Assembly: GCF_000344685.1 (NCBI RefSeq)
Contig: NW_006920419.1
Location: 682,005 to 746,004 of the forward strand
Direction: 5' to 3'
Length of the DNA: 64,000 bases
From: Gloeophyllum trabeum ATCC 11539
Lineage: Eukaryota > Basidiomycota > Agaricomycetes > Gloeophyllales > Gloeophyllaceae
Part shown: positions 45,345 through 54,938 of the stretch, in pieces
Numbering within the stretch: position 1 is the stretch's first letter
Layout: the number at the start of each line of letters is the position of its first letter
Made by a program: the position numbers and the translations under genes
The notes under the pieces: model-generated
Seen by the model: only the letters and a program-made list of their open reading frames with translations
Told to the model about the DNA's origin: nothing
Database searches by the model: none

Positions 45345-48300
45345 CTAATGTCCCCGCCTTGCCCTCTCCGACGCGACAATCATATCCACCACCAGGTCCC
45401 TCGCGTCCTCCATTAAACTACTGAGCTTAGCCTCCCCAGAGGCATACTGACCCGACACCAGATTCTCGAAGACGCCGGAACCAAGTGTATCCCTAAGCTC
45501 TTTGTGCAACCCGGGGTTCTTCCTCGACGGCGATGGTGGGGGAGACAGTATGAGCGATATCGAACCCTCGCCCGCGCTGCCCGCGAGGCACGACGGGAAG
45601 ATCTGGCGGTAGAGCATCAGCGCGCGTATGAGCGGCCTCACCTCCGCTTCCAACTCTGCGCTGGACTCGGTGGAAGCACCGCGGCCGTCGGCGTCCAGGG
45701 CCTCCAGCGAGCAGTACCCGGTTTCCCATATCTTCTCCAAGTACTCGGAGAGCTCCGCAGTCAGCCCGCCAAGGGACTTGCCAGCGTCGACGGTGCGCCT
45801 CCGCTCCTTCTCCAGGACCATCTCCTCTTCGGGATCCCAAGCCGCAGCCGGAGAGCACTTCTCGTCCTCGTACTCACTGGCAGCTTTTTGACCCTTCCGG
45901 AGCACGGTTCGCACGAACAGTGTCGCCGAATCGCGCCTGAGGCGCTCGCACAGGAGCACCTCCGCAAGCACGCGCAGGGGCGTGCTCGCCCAGTACGCCC
46001 GTTTCTCCTGGCCGCTCTCCAGCTTCCGCCGGGCAATCAGCCGCTCCGCGGCCTCGTCGACGGTCATCGTCTCGAGCACGAGACGCTCGTACGGCCGGAT
46101 GAACTCGGCCTGCAGCGCGCGCGCCCAGAACTGCTGCGCGCTGGACTTGACCACCGGGTGGATGATCAGCGCGAGCGTGCACAGGTCCGACGCGGACGCC
46201 TTGAAGTACGGCGTCTGCAGCCGCATGCAGAAATATGTCTGCAGGCGCGTCGCCACGGACTTTGTACCTGCACAAATGCACCTCGTCAGACCCCATTGCG
46301 ACTTCAGTACGGAAATGAACGACTAACCATCCAGAACGACCAACTCGCCGAGCCGCCCCCACGCCCTCTGCTCCGCCTGCCGCGCTTCATAGCTCCCGCC
46401 CTTCTTCCTCCCCACAAACACACTCTGGACGAGCCCCACCACACCGTCATACACGCCCAGCGCCGCGCGCAGGCGCGCCGCCTCGTGCGGCGTCCCACGG
46501 TTCGCATGCGCAAGCGCCTTCGTCAGCGCGACCGTCGTGCGGCCCGACTTCGACACGCTGCGCTCCCTGCGCCTATTACGCACGGGCTCTTCGATGCGAG
46601 ATTGCGTTGACGACCTGAACGCATGAATGCTGAACGGCGTAACCATCAGCGAGCTCAGCTTCGACCGGCGCACCGCCGCGGGGAGCCACGGCAGCACAAT
46701 CGACAGGAACACCAGCGCCGACACGAGCAGGTGGAAGCCCTGCACAACTTCTCTCCACGCAACGCCGCCCTGCGCATGCGCGGGGTGCGGCACCGGCGAC
46801 AACACCGTCCCAGTGTGCGTATGATGCTGCCCGGCGCTGGACTGCGTGGTCAGCGGCGAGTTGAAGAACGAGAAGAACGCAAAAGCGGCGAGGAGGTACT
46901 GCTGTCCTTGCCCCTGACTCTGCGGTACTGGCTCCTCCTGCTTCTGCACGCCCGCCTCAGCTGGCGCGGGCGCAGGCGCAAGCGGCACCTCCACGCCCAC
47001 CGCCACGACCGGCTCAGGCGCAGGGGCGGGCACCTTCCGCGGCCGCCCGCGCTTCCTCTTCTCGGGCACGACGCCCTCCCCACCGACCACCGGCTCCGCC
47101 TTCGGAGCCGCAGGCTTCTTCTCCTTCTTCGGCTGTGCAGGCTTCGCGACGCGCGCACGCTTCTTCGCGCGGCCCTCGCCCTCCTCCTCGTCGCCCTCAC
47201 TATCATCGTCCTCGCTCTCCGCCTCGTCGCCCTCGACCTCGTCGCGCTCCTCGCCGCCGAACTTCTCGCGCCACTCGCGCTCCCACTCCTTCAGCAGCGC
47301 CGGCCCGCCCACGAGCCCGCAGATGAGGCACCGCAGGCCGTCCTGCTCGCGCTTCAGCCGCCCCTCGCGCTTCTTGAGGACCCTGCGTTTCGCGTGAGCA
47401 ACAGTGCGAAAGGACAGAAAGGGGGGGGGGGGCTCACCGGATGTACTCGACCGCCTTGCCGAGGATGCTCGCCTTGCTCGTCTTCCGCGCGACCCTGACC
47501 CCGTCGACGAACCCCCGCTCGTCCACGACGTCGCCGAAGTCCACCTTGCCCTCCTTCTGCTCTAGCACGCGCAGCGCGGGCACTGCCCTTCGCAGGCTCT
47601 GGATGCGCGCGTTCAGGTTCGTGCGGTAGCGCCGCTCGATGGTCGTGTGGCTCGTCTTGCCCCGCCCTGTCGACAGTGCGGGGAGCGCTGAAGCGGGAGA
47701 GGGGAGGGAGGACGTGGACTCGGTGGTGGACGGGGGCGGAGAGGAGGTCGAGGAACGGGAGGTGGATGCGGTGGATGGCGGGCTAGGTTTCGCCGCGACA
47801 CGTTTCATTTTCGAGGCGGCGCCGGTGTTGGGACGGGGAAGGCGGGGGATCGGGAGCTTGGGCTGCGGGGCCTGGATAGCTGTAGATTATGTGTTAGGAA
47901 TAATTCAAGCGGGTGGAAGAGCGTAGTATGAACCTGAGACCATGGCTTGCTGCATTTGCGCTGATACCGGCACAGCAAGGGTGACACCAGCTGCTTGGCG
48001 GACTTTGTTTGCCAGCTCCTCGGCGGCGTCTGGGTTGCCTGTAGGGGTCGTCTGGGGACTAGCCTCGACCGGGGAATTGTGTTCCAGGATCGGAGAGAGC
48101 GATGCCCCTGACGAGGACGAGGACGAGGTGACACTGAGACGACGTGCACCAGAACCAATGCCAGAAAATGGGAAGGCACCCTCATTTCCACCCGGTTGCA
48201 GCGTTGCAGGGAAGGGGACATTCAGCAGGTCCTGGGCGGAGAGGAACCCGTCCACAGGGAAGTTGAGCGGTGGCACGGCGTTATAGTTAAAGTGCAATGC

Positions 48301-48752
48301 ACTGGGGTCAATCGACGACGCGGGGTTAAAGTCCAAGTCCATCGGGAACGAGAAGTTAAAGTCCATATTCACGTCCTGGGCGAACTTTGCGTTCTCCGCG
48401 GCATCCTGCTCCGGCGGCGGATTCGTCCACAGCGCAGAGAGTTCCGACCAGTCTGGCGGGCTGCTGTGCGACGACGACGACGAGTCCTCCATGGACGAGT
48501 CGCCGCTCGCCGACATGTTATTCAGGATGAGGTTGAGCGGGTCGGACGGGTCCAGGAGGTCCGACTGTGGCTGCGGTTCAGAGGCGCTCCAGGAGCTCGA
48601 GCTGGCAAGGTCGTCCATGCCGCAGAGCTCTAAGGCGGGCGGGGCTGGGACGGACGTGTGAGTCGATGTTAGCAAGGTCGCTCTGCGCACTCACCGCTTG
48701 TCGGACCACTTTCTATAATTCCCGGAATAGACGCGGTGGCGGTGTTCTCCAT
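45345..48752 (-). CDS. SRE1: Sterol regulatory element-binding protein (membrane bHLH, Sre1 type)
   Basis: ER-membrane-bound transcription factor whose N-terminal half is released by proteolysis when sterol or oxygen is low and activates sterol genes. About 1,060 residues in five exons. E1 (48752) encodes MENTATASIPGIIESGPTS and joins APPALELCGMDDL; the N-terminus is acidic, Ser-rich, as in activation domains. The bHLH (about 47640-47440) has SHTTIERRYRTNLNARIQSL; the Tyr in ERRYR replaces the usual Arg and is diagnostic of SREBPs. The loop is long (LEQKEGKVDFGDVVDERGF) before KTSKASILGKAVEYIR. Then an acidic, KR-rich stretch, and two hydrophobic segments, YLLAAFAFFSFF and LLVSALVFLSIVLPWL, forming the membrane hairpin. 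The remaining C-terminal half (to DMIVASERARRGH-stop) matches the fungal SREBP C-terminal region. A run of 12 G at 47421-47432 lies in an intron beside a donor. Confidence 0.92.
47421..47432. repeat. Poly-G tract in SREBP intron
   Basis: Twelve consecutive G (poly-C on the coding strand) directly after the GTGAGC donor of the intron following the bHLH exon. Length is likely polymorphic and prone to sequencing error. Confidence 0.7.
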
Positions 48753-49373
48753 AATTTGCTTCTGTTTGGCAGTGGCGGCTCCTCTATGACCTCGCGCAGT
48801 CCCGCCAGCACCAGATACACCCAAGGCTTCCTGCCTCACCGCGCTGCCCTCAGTTATCCCTCGAAGTTGCGATACTCGTCAGCGACAGTAACTGGAGCGG
48901 AAGACCACAGCTAGCGAGCACCCTTCACCGTGGCGGACGCGGGTTAGAGCAGAGGGTGGGGATGGTGGTGGTAGAGAGCAAAGGCACTAGCCAGAGCTCC
49001 ATGGTGACTTGTAATAATAAAAAAGTGATATTCGTGCAGAGATATGGTACTATGTCGGCTGAAATCATACTCGTCCCAATTTGGCTCGCCTCTTTCCAAA
49101 TCGGGATTTACACCATCACAGCGGAAGCCGTGCAGAACAGCCCCTGAGCATACGCTATGACAGACACTGAGCTGTGCTTACTGAGTAGACGTTTGAGTGC
49201 AGTAAGCCTATCTTCTTCACCGCATCGCCAGCAGAAACAAACGCCTACTAGTAGCAAGTCAGCCTATTCGTCCGTTGTACCAAAGTTACTGCAGAGCGCG
49301 CACTCTTAGGTATACCAATCCACTATAGAGTAAACAAATTTGATAACCAATGTAGAGAACTTGCAGTTCACGC
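48753..49373. other. SREBP upstream region
   Basis: 621 bases between the SREBP start and the Nudix gene stop, expected to hold the SREBP promoter. A 63-residue plus-strand frame at 48956 has no recognised content. No confident sterol-response element was identified. Confidence 0.45.
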
Positions 49374-50207
49374 TCATGACTCCGCCAACGTCCCAAACCA
49401 CCACCTCTGCAATCTATGCTGCCCACTCTCGTCCAGCCGGAAATCGACGCGCCCGTTAAACTTCTTTCTGGAAAGGAAGAGCGGGAACCAGATCTTGTCC
49501 GCTTCCCACATCCTGTCAAACGGGATGGCGGGCAAAGTCGCTGAATGATTGGCATCTCCCGATGCGTATTGATTAGGAACGGCGAACCACTCGGGACGCA
49601 TCTCCTCCGTCCTTGTGCGACAAAAGATGTTCAAATTAACTGTTCTTTGAGAATGGGCAAGGCACTCACTCTGTAATAGCTCCCTCGTAGGTCGACGCAG
49701 CATAGTAGTCGATGTGGAAAGCTGCCTCAACACCCTCGCTCACGAAGAGCATGGCGCCGCTGTGCTGAAGAGGCGCCGTAATCCCCGCTTCTTCCTGCCA
49801 AACGAAGGTCACAGTGAGCCTCAGTTAAGTAAATAGTCTGGCGTATATGAACCTGTAATTCGCGCAACGCTGCTTCGGCGGAGGTTTCCCCTCCTTCTAC
49901 TTTACCTCCGAAGCCGTTGTATCTAGCGACGGGTCAACCTGTATCGTCCCTCGAAAATATATCTACACATTGTTAGCAGCTTACTTATCCTTTCCAAAGC
50001 CGCGCTTCTTCATGCCCATCAAAATCTAATTATCTCAGTTCCGAATGTGCCTCAGCGAAATCCAGTGGGGCCGCTGACCTGCTCGTCTTGAACAATAAAG
50101 GCATTTGTATAGAACCTTGTGCTCTCAATAGGCAGCCAGTCCGCATCCCCGCCTACGCTGTATAGGGTGCAATCACCTTTCAGGCCTGGAGGCAGCATGA
50201 CAGGCAT
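49374..50207 (-). CDS. Nudix hydrolase, MTH1-like (oxidised purine nucleotide triphosphatase)
   Basis: Likely hydrolyses oxidised purine nucleoside triphosphates such as 8-oxo-dGTP, cleaning the nucleotide pool. Five exons: 50207-50079 (MPVMLPPGLKG.., ending FYTNAFIVQDEQ), 50025-49985 (ILMGMKKRGFGKDK), then YNGFGGKVEGGETSAEAALR to ELQ, then EEAGITAPLQHSGAMLFV, and the last with EEMRPEWFAVPNQ and FDRMWEADKIWFPLFLSRKK. The Nudix box GX5EX7REUXEEXGU is complete across an intron (GKVEGGE, RELQEEAGI). The WFAVPxxxIPFDxMWxADxxWFPLxLxxKKFxG stretch is the MTH1/NUDT1 C-terminal signature. It ends WWFGTLAES-stop; about 205 residues, longer than human MTH1 because of N-terminal and VPNQYASGDANHS extensions. 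An alternative Met lies at 50198. Confidence 0.85.
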
Positions 50208-51350
50208 CCACAAGTCGCGAGGGAGGTGATGTTACCTCTCGTGGTTCTGAATCACGTGCGCCGTTACGCATAACGCGGCCTTTCCGAGCTCGAGGCTACT
50301 CATTTATGTCACAATCACCGAGCACGACGCGTCTGCGCCCGCGCCACCAGAACGACTCGGACGTCTTCACTAAGGACAATGTCATTGTATCCTTGATTTC
50401 AAGAAAGCGAAGGACCCACACTGTTGTCGCGATACTAGTAGGTCTGAACGAGTTCGGACATTTTCTTGTCCACATACTATGTGGACAAGAAAATGTCCGA
50501 ACACTCATGACTGACAGTCCGGTTGTCATACCAGGCACTTACATCATGAATCGATGCGGCCACGGTCTACCGCCATGTCCAGTTGTAAGTGGGAATTGTC
50601 GGTGGTATTGCTGCGGCAGGTGTGTCCAAAAATGCGTCCTCGTACGGTCGTACCCCAGCATGACATAAGCCTCCGAGTCGTTCACGAAGAAGCAGAACCC
50701 AGGGTAAACCTTCCGTGGCTCCTCCGTCGGCGTCGATGTTACGCGGTGTTAGCATCGGGTGTGCGCCAAAGGCCCAGCAGAAAACGGGCCGCGAGTGTGG
50801 CTTCGAACGCGCCTCGGACATAAGCAAGTTACCTTCGTCGCACTTGCGCCGGCCTGTATGTATACACGCATGAAGGGTTCGTGTTGACAGGGGACATGGA
50901 CTCCTGTGGCCTGCATCTCCACCCAATTCTGATACGCTATCAGACTCGAATGGTGCCATGCGTATAGAAGAGATTAACTCGAAGGCAGGTGGAAGAGCGT
51001 TCCGAGGGTCGCGAGGATGGCAGTCGAAGGTGAGCTCCCTCAAGGATCTCCACTACGCGGTCATCAATATTGGTGGATATACTGCTGTCAAGCAGGTGGT
51101 GGCGAGTCGGTGAATGATACGGTGACTGTTCGTTCATTAGAATTTCACCGCTGCAATGGTGCAGTATGAACCGAGAGCGGATACACTGCGTACGTGCAAT
51201 GGTAGGTGTTGGAGACTGCACGGAAGGTGAGCATCTGTCCTCAGACTGTCAATTTTTCTCGGCGAGCTCGAGGTAGATGACTCGCTACCATGCGGGCGGG
51301 ATCGGGCGCTGAGTGCCTTGGAGTGAGAACTTGATAGATGATTCATTCAA
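50208..51350 (-). other. Possible unrecognised minus-strand gene or gene relic
   Basis: Several segments look protein-like with plausible GT/AG edges: about 50910-50830 reads YQNWVEMQATGVHVPCQHEP then FMRVYIQAGASATK before GTAACT; about 50707-50542 reads VYPGFCFFVNDSEAYVMLGY then DRTRTHFWTHLPQQYHRQ before GTAAGT; and a frame at 51020-50950 reads LTFDCHPRDPRNALPPAFEL. I recognise no family and could not build a full gene; upstream exons have stops that no clear intron removes. A perfect 51-bp palindrome (50452-50502) lies just after the last segment. An iron-type GATA site is upstream at 51459. It may be a real orphan gene or a decayed one. Confidence 0.3.
50452..50502. repeat. Perfect 51-bp palindrome (25-bp arms, 1-base centre)
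   Basis: Arm 50452-50476 starts GTTCGGACATTTTCTTGTCC and ends ACATA; base 50477 is C; bases 50478-50502 are the exact reverse complement of the arm. Symmetry stops at 50451/50503 (both A). The two halves show no mismatch, so the structure is recent, under selection, or an assembly product. Confidence 0.95.
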
Positions 51351-51458
51351 CAACGCACTCGGGGAAGCAGTGTGGCTCCTGGAATGTCCCAAATCGTCAT
51401 CAGATGGATAATAGACGTGATAACTCAACAACATATTTACAGAATTCAGGGAAATCCT

Positions 51459-51467
51459 ATCAGATAA
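51459..51467 (+). promoter_or_regulatory. Iron-type GATA site ATCAGATAA
   Basis: Exact match to ATCWGATAA, the consensus for fungal iron-responsive GATA repressors (SreA, Urbs1, Fep1). It lies about 110 bases upstream of the possible orphan minus-strand gene at 50.2-51.35 kb. Confidence 0.5.
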
Positions 51468-52049
51468 CTGCCAACGTCAGCATCTTGAACCACGTCGAAC
51501 TGGTTCATCCTGTCATCACATGAAGAAAGTGGAGTCTGGCCTTGACCGACATGAAAGTCCGACTGCGGTATTCCGAATCGGCACAGACGGGGCAGTGGAC
51601 AAGGGTATGTCCATCGTTCCTGACAGATCTACTCAGGAACCGGGTCATGCAGAAAGTACAGTATGGAAGAGAAACGAAAAGCTACGCGCGAGAAAGCGAG
51701 GCATTTGCTCCGCTAGTCCAGACGTTCTCAGGTACGCGTGCCAGCCTGCGGCAATTTAGCTGCTGTTGTCATCCACTGAGGAATTGCTCGAGCGAGGGGC
51801 GGCTCGATGGCTTACCCTTAGAATCTGCTGGTAGTCTGTGTAGCGTATATAGGCAAACCTAGTGCAGGCTGTCAATGTCCGACTAGTACTGATACTGCGA
51901 AAAATGCAGCAAGCAATGGGAGTAAGTAGCGGCGCAACTCTTCGTTGGGGAAACACCGCCCCGCTGCCAAGTCCTGCATCAAGCAGGCCGTCTGCATTGT
52001 GGCATGTGCGTTCCTTTAGCGAGGACATCCTCGGAGCACGCAGCCCGAG

Positions 52050-52109
52050 TTATCAGATAAGGTCCAAGTTACCGTGTAGATGATCAACCACGCCCGGCTT
52101 ATCAGATAA
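52050..52109. promoter_or_regulatory. Pair of palindromic iron-type GATA sites
   Basis: TTATCAGATAA occurs at 52050-52060 and again at 52099-52109, 49 bases apart. Each contains ATCWGATAA on both strands. No recognised gene starts next to them. Confidence 0.55.
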
Positions 52110-53305
52110 GAGTCCTGCTTCATACGTCCATCACTGCTGCTGGTTCCGCTGACCGGATACTCGTCCACTGCGCTCAGCGCCAGTTCTATTTTTGCGGCAA
52201 TCCGTCCGACTTATCACCGGATGCTGGGCAGTCAATAAACATCGTCCACGTCGAGCAGCATTGCCCACCGTCAATTTGCAAGACATCCTCTGTCCTTCTC
52301 TGCCACCGCAGAGATATACCCGCGGAAAACCAGCGACAATGTTGGCACTGATGACGGTTTCGACTTGAGAAGATCGCTGGCCACCTGTGCACTTATGCGC
52401 ACCTTGCCGTTTTCGAAACGATTACGGACTGAGCTTAAGCTTCGGCAATAAAACTAGCTGACCGACTCGGGCTGAGAGGGAACGCGCGAAACTCTCCAAG
52501 CACTGACGTTCCTCGCGACTAAGTTGTCAAGTCCGACTCGTCACGTCGATCTCATCTCCTAACTCCGAGAATGCTTCCTACGCAAATTTGCGACTAGCGT
52601 CGAAGCTTCGTGAACCTCCAGGATGGCCTCCACTTGCGATGGGCACAATTGGAGACGATGACGAGCTGCCCGCGGTATGAAGCGTAGGAGGTGGAGGATC
52701 GCATAATTGAACCAGACCTAACCGTGACCCCCGAACTGTCACGGATAGATCACGCGTCAGACCGGTAGGAGATAGCTCGTTGCGTACTGGTGCTATCACG
52801 GTCCACCATACACTCAACGTACACTGGCAGGAGTTACCTACGACGTAGACCCTCCCTGGGTCGCGGCAGACCCTCATCCACTCGGGACTCAGGCCTCAAG
52901 GCCTCATGCCTCAGGACTTGGGCAGAGATGCACACGCGTCCAGGTATCCAAGCCGAGCGGTACGCCTGCGGCATCCTGTCAACTTAAGAGGACGAGGTAT
53001 CGCTCTCGAGCAATACGATCCCAGCTAGTTGGCCTCGTCCACTCCGAGAGAAAGCTCGAGCCCGAGCCCGAGTACGAGCACACCGACCCGCGACATATGA
53101 TCCCTTTACCCCCATCTGCGCAACCCGAGTCCCGTGGCGAATCATGACCCACTTTTGCATCCAAGTTCCCCCTTCTTACAGTCCCGGCTTCCCCCAACCT
53201 CCCGGCCCTCCCTTCCTTCGCCCTCAGAACTCAGGAAAGGTCACGCACGCTGGGACGATCGTGATATGACTCACTTAAGGTTAGCACTGTCCTCATATGC
53301 CCCCG

Positions 53306-53314
53306 TTATCTGAT
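53306..53314 (-). promoter_or_regulatory. Iron-type GATA site in duplicated promoter-like segment
   Basis: TTATCTGAT, reading ATCAGATAA on the minus strand. It follows TATGCCCCCGT, as does the site at 54446, and an AGATTAGGTGCG sequence follows (about 53386-53396), again as at 54467. The two segments are copies of each other. Confidence 0.5.
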
Positions 53315-53660
53315 ATGATACCGAAACCGATAGAGGGACGATCATGATCATGCGCGTTCTGATTCAATCTAAGTTCTGCTCGGAGATTAGGTGCGTTCTG
53401 GCTCGCGCTTCTCAGTTCCAATGCAATCAAGTTGTATATATGTCGCGGAGGGCTCAGACGAGTACCTCAGGGCCACTAGCCTCGGTCGCTGTCGTGAATA
53501 AATAGTAGGCAGTCGCGAGCAATAGATCGCTGTGGTCAGGTCATCGTGAAGTCTAAGGAGGAGGCGAACTCTCCGCATATTTCCAGGTGCTAGCGGGAGA
53601 TCGCTCTTTGTAGCAGGAATCTCCTGGTGTGATGGGCGGGGGAGGGGAGAGAGAGCGAGA

Positions 53661-53902
53661 TCATTGAGGGCGCGCCTCCCTTGCCTCGCGCTCGTCTGCC
53701 TCCGGTTGCCCGCCGCGCTCTCGTATTTGCCAAAGAGCTTCGTTCTGCCCTATAACAACAATTGATTAGCCCGAGGAAAATGGGACAAATACTAAGCCAC
53801 TAACCTCCTTGAACTTCCATGTACACCATCGCCGCGATGACCGAGGGTCTTGCGCCAGATGAAGATGGGGACGGTTAACAGGTTGCGAGTCGTGCGTGTC
53901 AT
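53661..53902 (-). pseudogene. Internally deleted FTR1 iron permease relic
   Basis: A shrunken second copy of the FTR1 gene at 54.9-56.4 kb. Its 5' part (from 53902) reads RNLLTVPIF then WRKTLG where FTR1 has RNLFSVPIFFIVWRETLE; it then jumps at GGTCATCGCGGCGATGGTG straight into the FTR1 3' part (VYM..FKEV in FTR1), followed by a recognisable intron and the last exon (GRTKLFGKYESAAGNRR). About 1.2 kb of the parental gene, covering nearly all membrane helices and the second REXXE motif, is missing; the first REXXE is changed to RKTLG. The last exon also has a one-base loss that shifts the frame relative to FTR1. It cannot encode a permease. Same orientation as FTR1. Confidence 0.85.
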
Positions 53903-54938
53903 CTTTGCTGTGGCGGGGAGGTGCGGGTAATACAGACAGTGTTGCCCGCCTATCAACTGGATATAGAGCAAACGCCGTCTGCAAGTCTCCCGGGGCGCGT
54001 ATTTTGGATGTGGTGTTTCATCTTTCATCTTCCGATTGGGTTCACCGTTGAAAAAGTGTTGAAATCAGAGGCATTCGGACGAATAGATGCTTGGGAATGA
54101 ATATGAAAGGGATTTCTTCGTGCGCGAGCGCTTCCGGTCATATGTTCGACGCACGTTCGTCGGAGTCGAAGAGCCGCGCTGATTGGCTGAGACGGATGTG
54201 GCAAATCAGAAGCACATGCCGGGTGTTGCCTGCCGCTTGCTGTGCTGAACGCGTGCCAGTGGCAGGACCTGCCAGTGTACTTGCACTTCCCGTCCACTTC
54301 GCTACATACCACGTACACCCTCAGGCGGATTGGATTACTTCGTCAATCCCTGCGACGTGCGTATGTCTATACTGGCTCTGAATTTTTCTGGGCGTTTCGG
54401 AGGTGCATCCCGCATGCAGCATTTTGATCTATGCCCCCGTTCAAGTTATCTGATACGACCCTCCCAGATTAGGTGCGCTATTCCAAGATGCGGAGAGTCT
54501 CTTGTGCGGGTACCTGTGGAGCTATCGCTGTGCATCAGTTGAATGCTTGCGAGCAATGGAAAGTGGACATCACACGCCTAGTTGTAGATTCAGGTGTCTG
54601 TAGCGGGCAGCGCCGCGCGATCATGGGACATTGAACCCACTGCAATTGACGCGTGACGCCTTACATTACATTCGCGTAGGGGAACTCGCGAACACCAGAG
54701 AAGAGATGAGAGCGAACTTCGTTGCATTCCATTTCATAGCATCCATCGCAAGCCGTCATCAACTACCTAAGAAAACAAAAGGATGAAACGTGGAGAAAAA
54801 ATACAGGAGAGGAGACGAAAACCAAGGAATCAGATGTAGTCTACAGGGGTGCGGGAAGTGCAATTTTGTTGTATTTAGGTCCAGTGGCGGCGGCGGGGGA
54901 CAAAGGGGAGAAGAGACAAGTGAAGAGGGTGAGAGAGA
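53903..54938. other. Spacer between FTR1 relic and FTR1
   Basis: About 1.0 kb. It holds traces of the FTR1 5' region (GGCGGGGAGGTGCGGGTA near 53915-53932, also at 56401-56418) and the duplicated promoter-like segment with a GATA site at 54446. No gene is seen. Confidence 0.5.
54446..54454 (-). promoter_or_regulatory. Iron-type GATA site upstream of the FTR1 relic
   Basis: TTATCTGAT (ATCAGATAA on the minus strand) about 545 bases upstream of the FTR1 relic start, matching the position expected for its former promoter. The neighbouring bases (TATGCCCCCGTT before, AGATTAGGTGCG after) are shared with 53.3 kb. Confidence 0.55.

Larger units (their letters stand above)
51351..53660. other. 2.3-kb gene-poor region with GATA sites
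   Basis: No gene recognised on either strand; the frames are short and without family features. It contains four iron-type GATA sites (51459, 52052, 52101, 53306) listed separately. A CAGGCCTCAAGGCCTCATG-like short repeat lies at about 52888-52910. Confidence 0.45.

Noticed and set aside
45504..46610. 368-residue plus-strand open frame opposite the SREBP gene
   Set aside because: Arg/Leu/His-rich shadow of the real coding strand in GC-rich DNA; no domain, and it overlaps well-supported SREBP exons.
46623..47498. 291-residue plus-strand open frame
   Set aside because: Shadow of the SREBP exon after the bHLH; extreme Arg/Leu bias.
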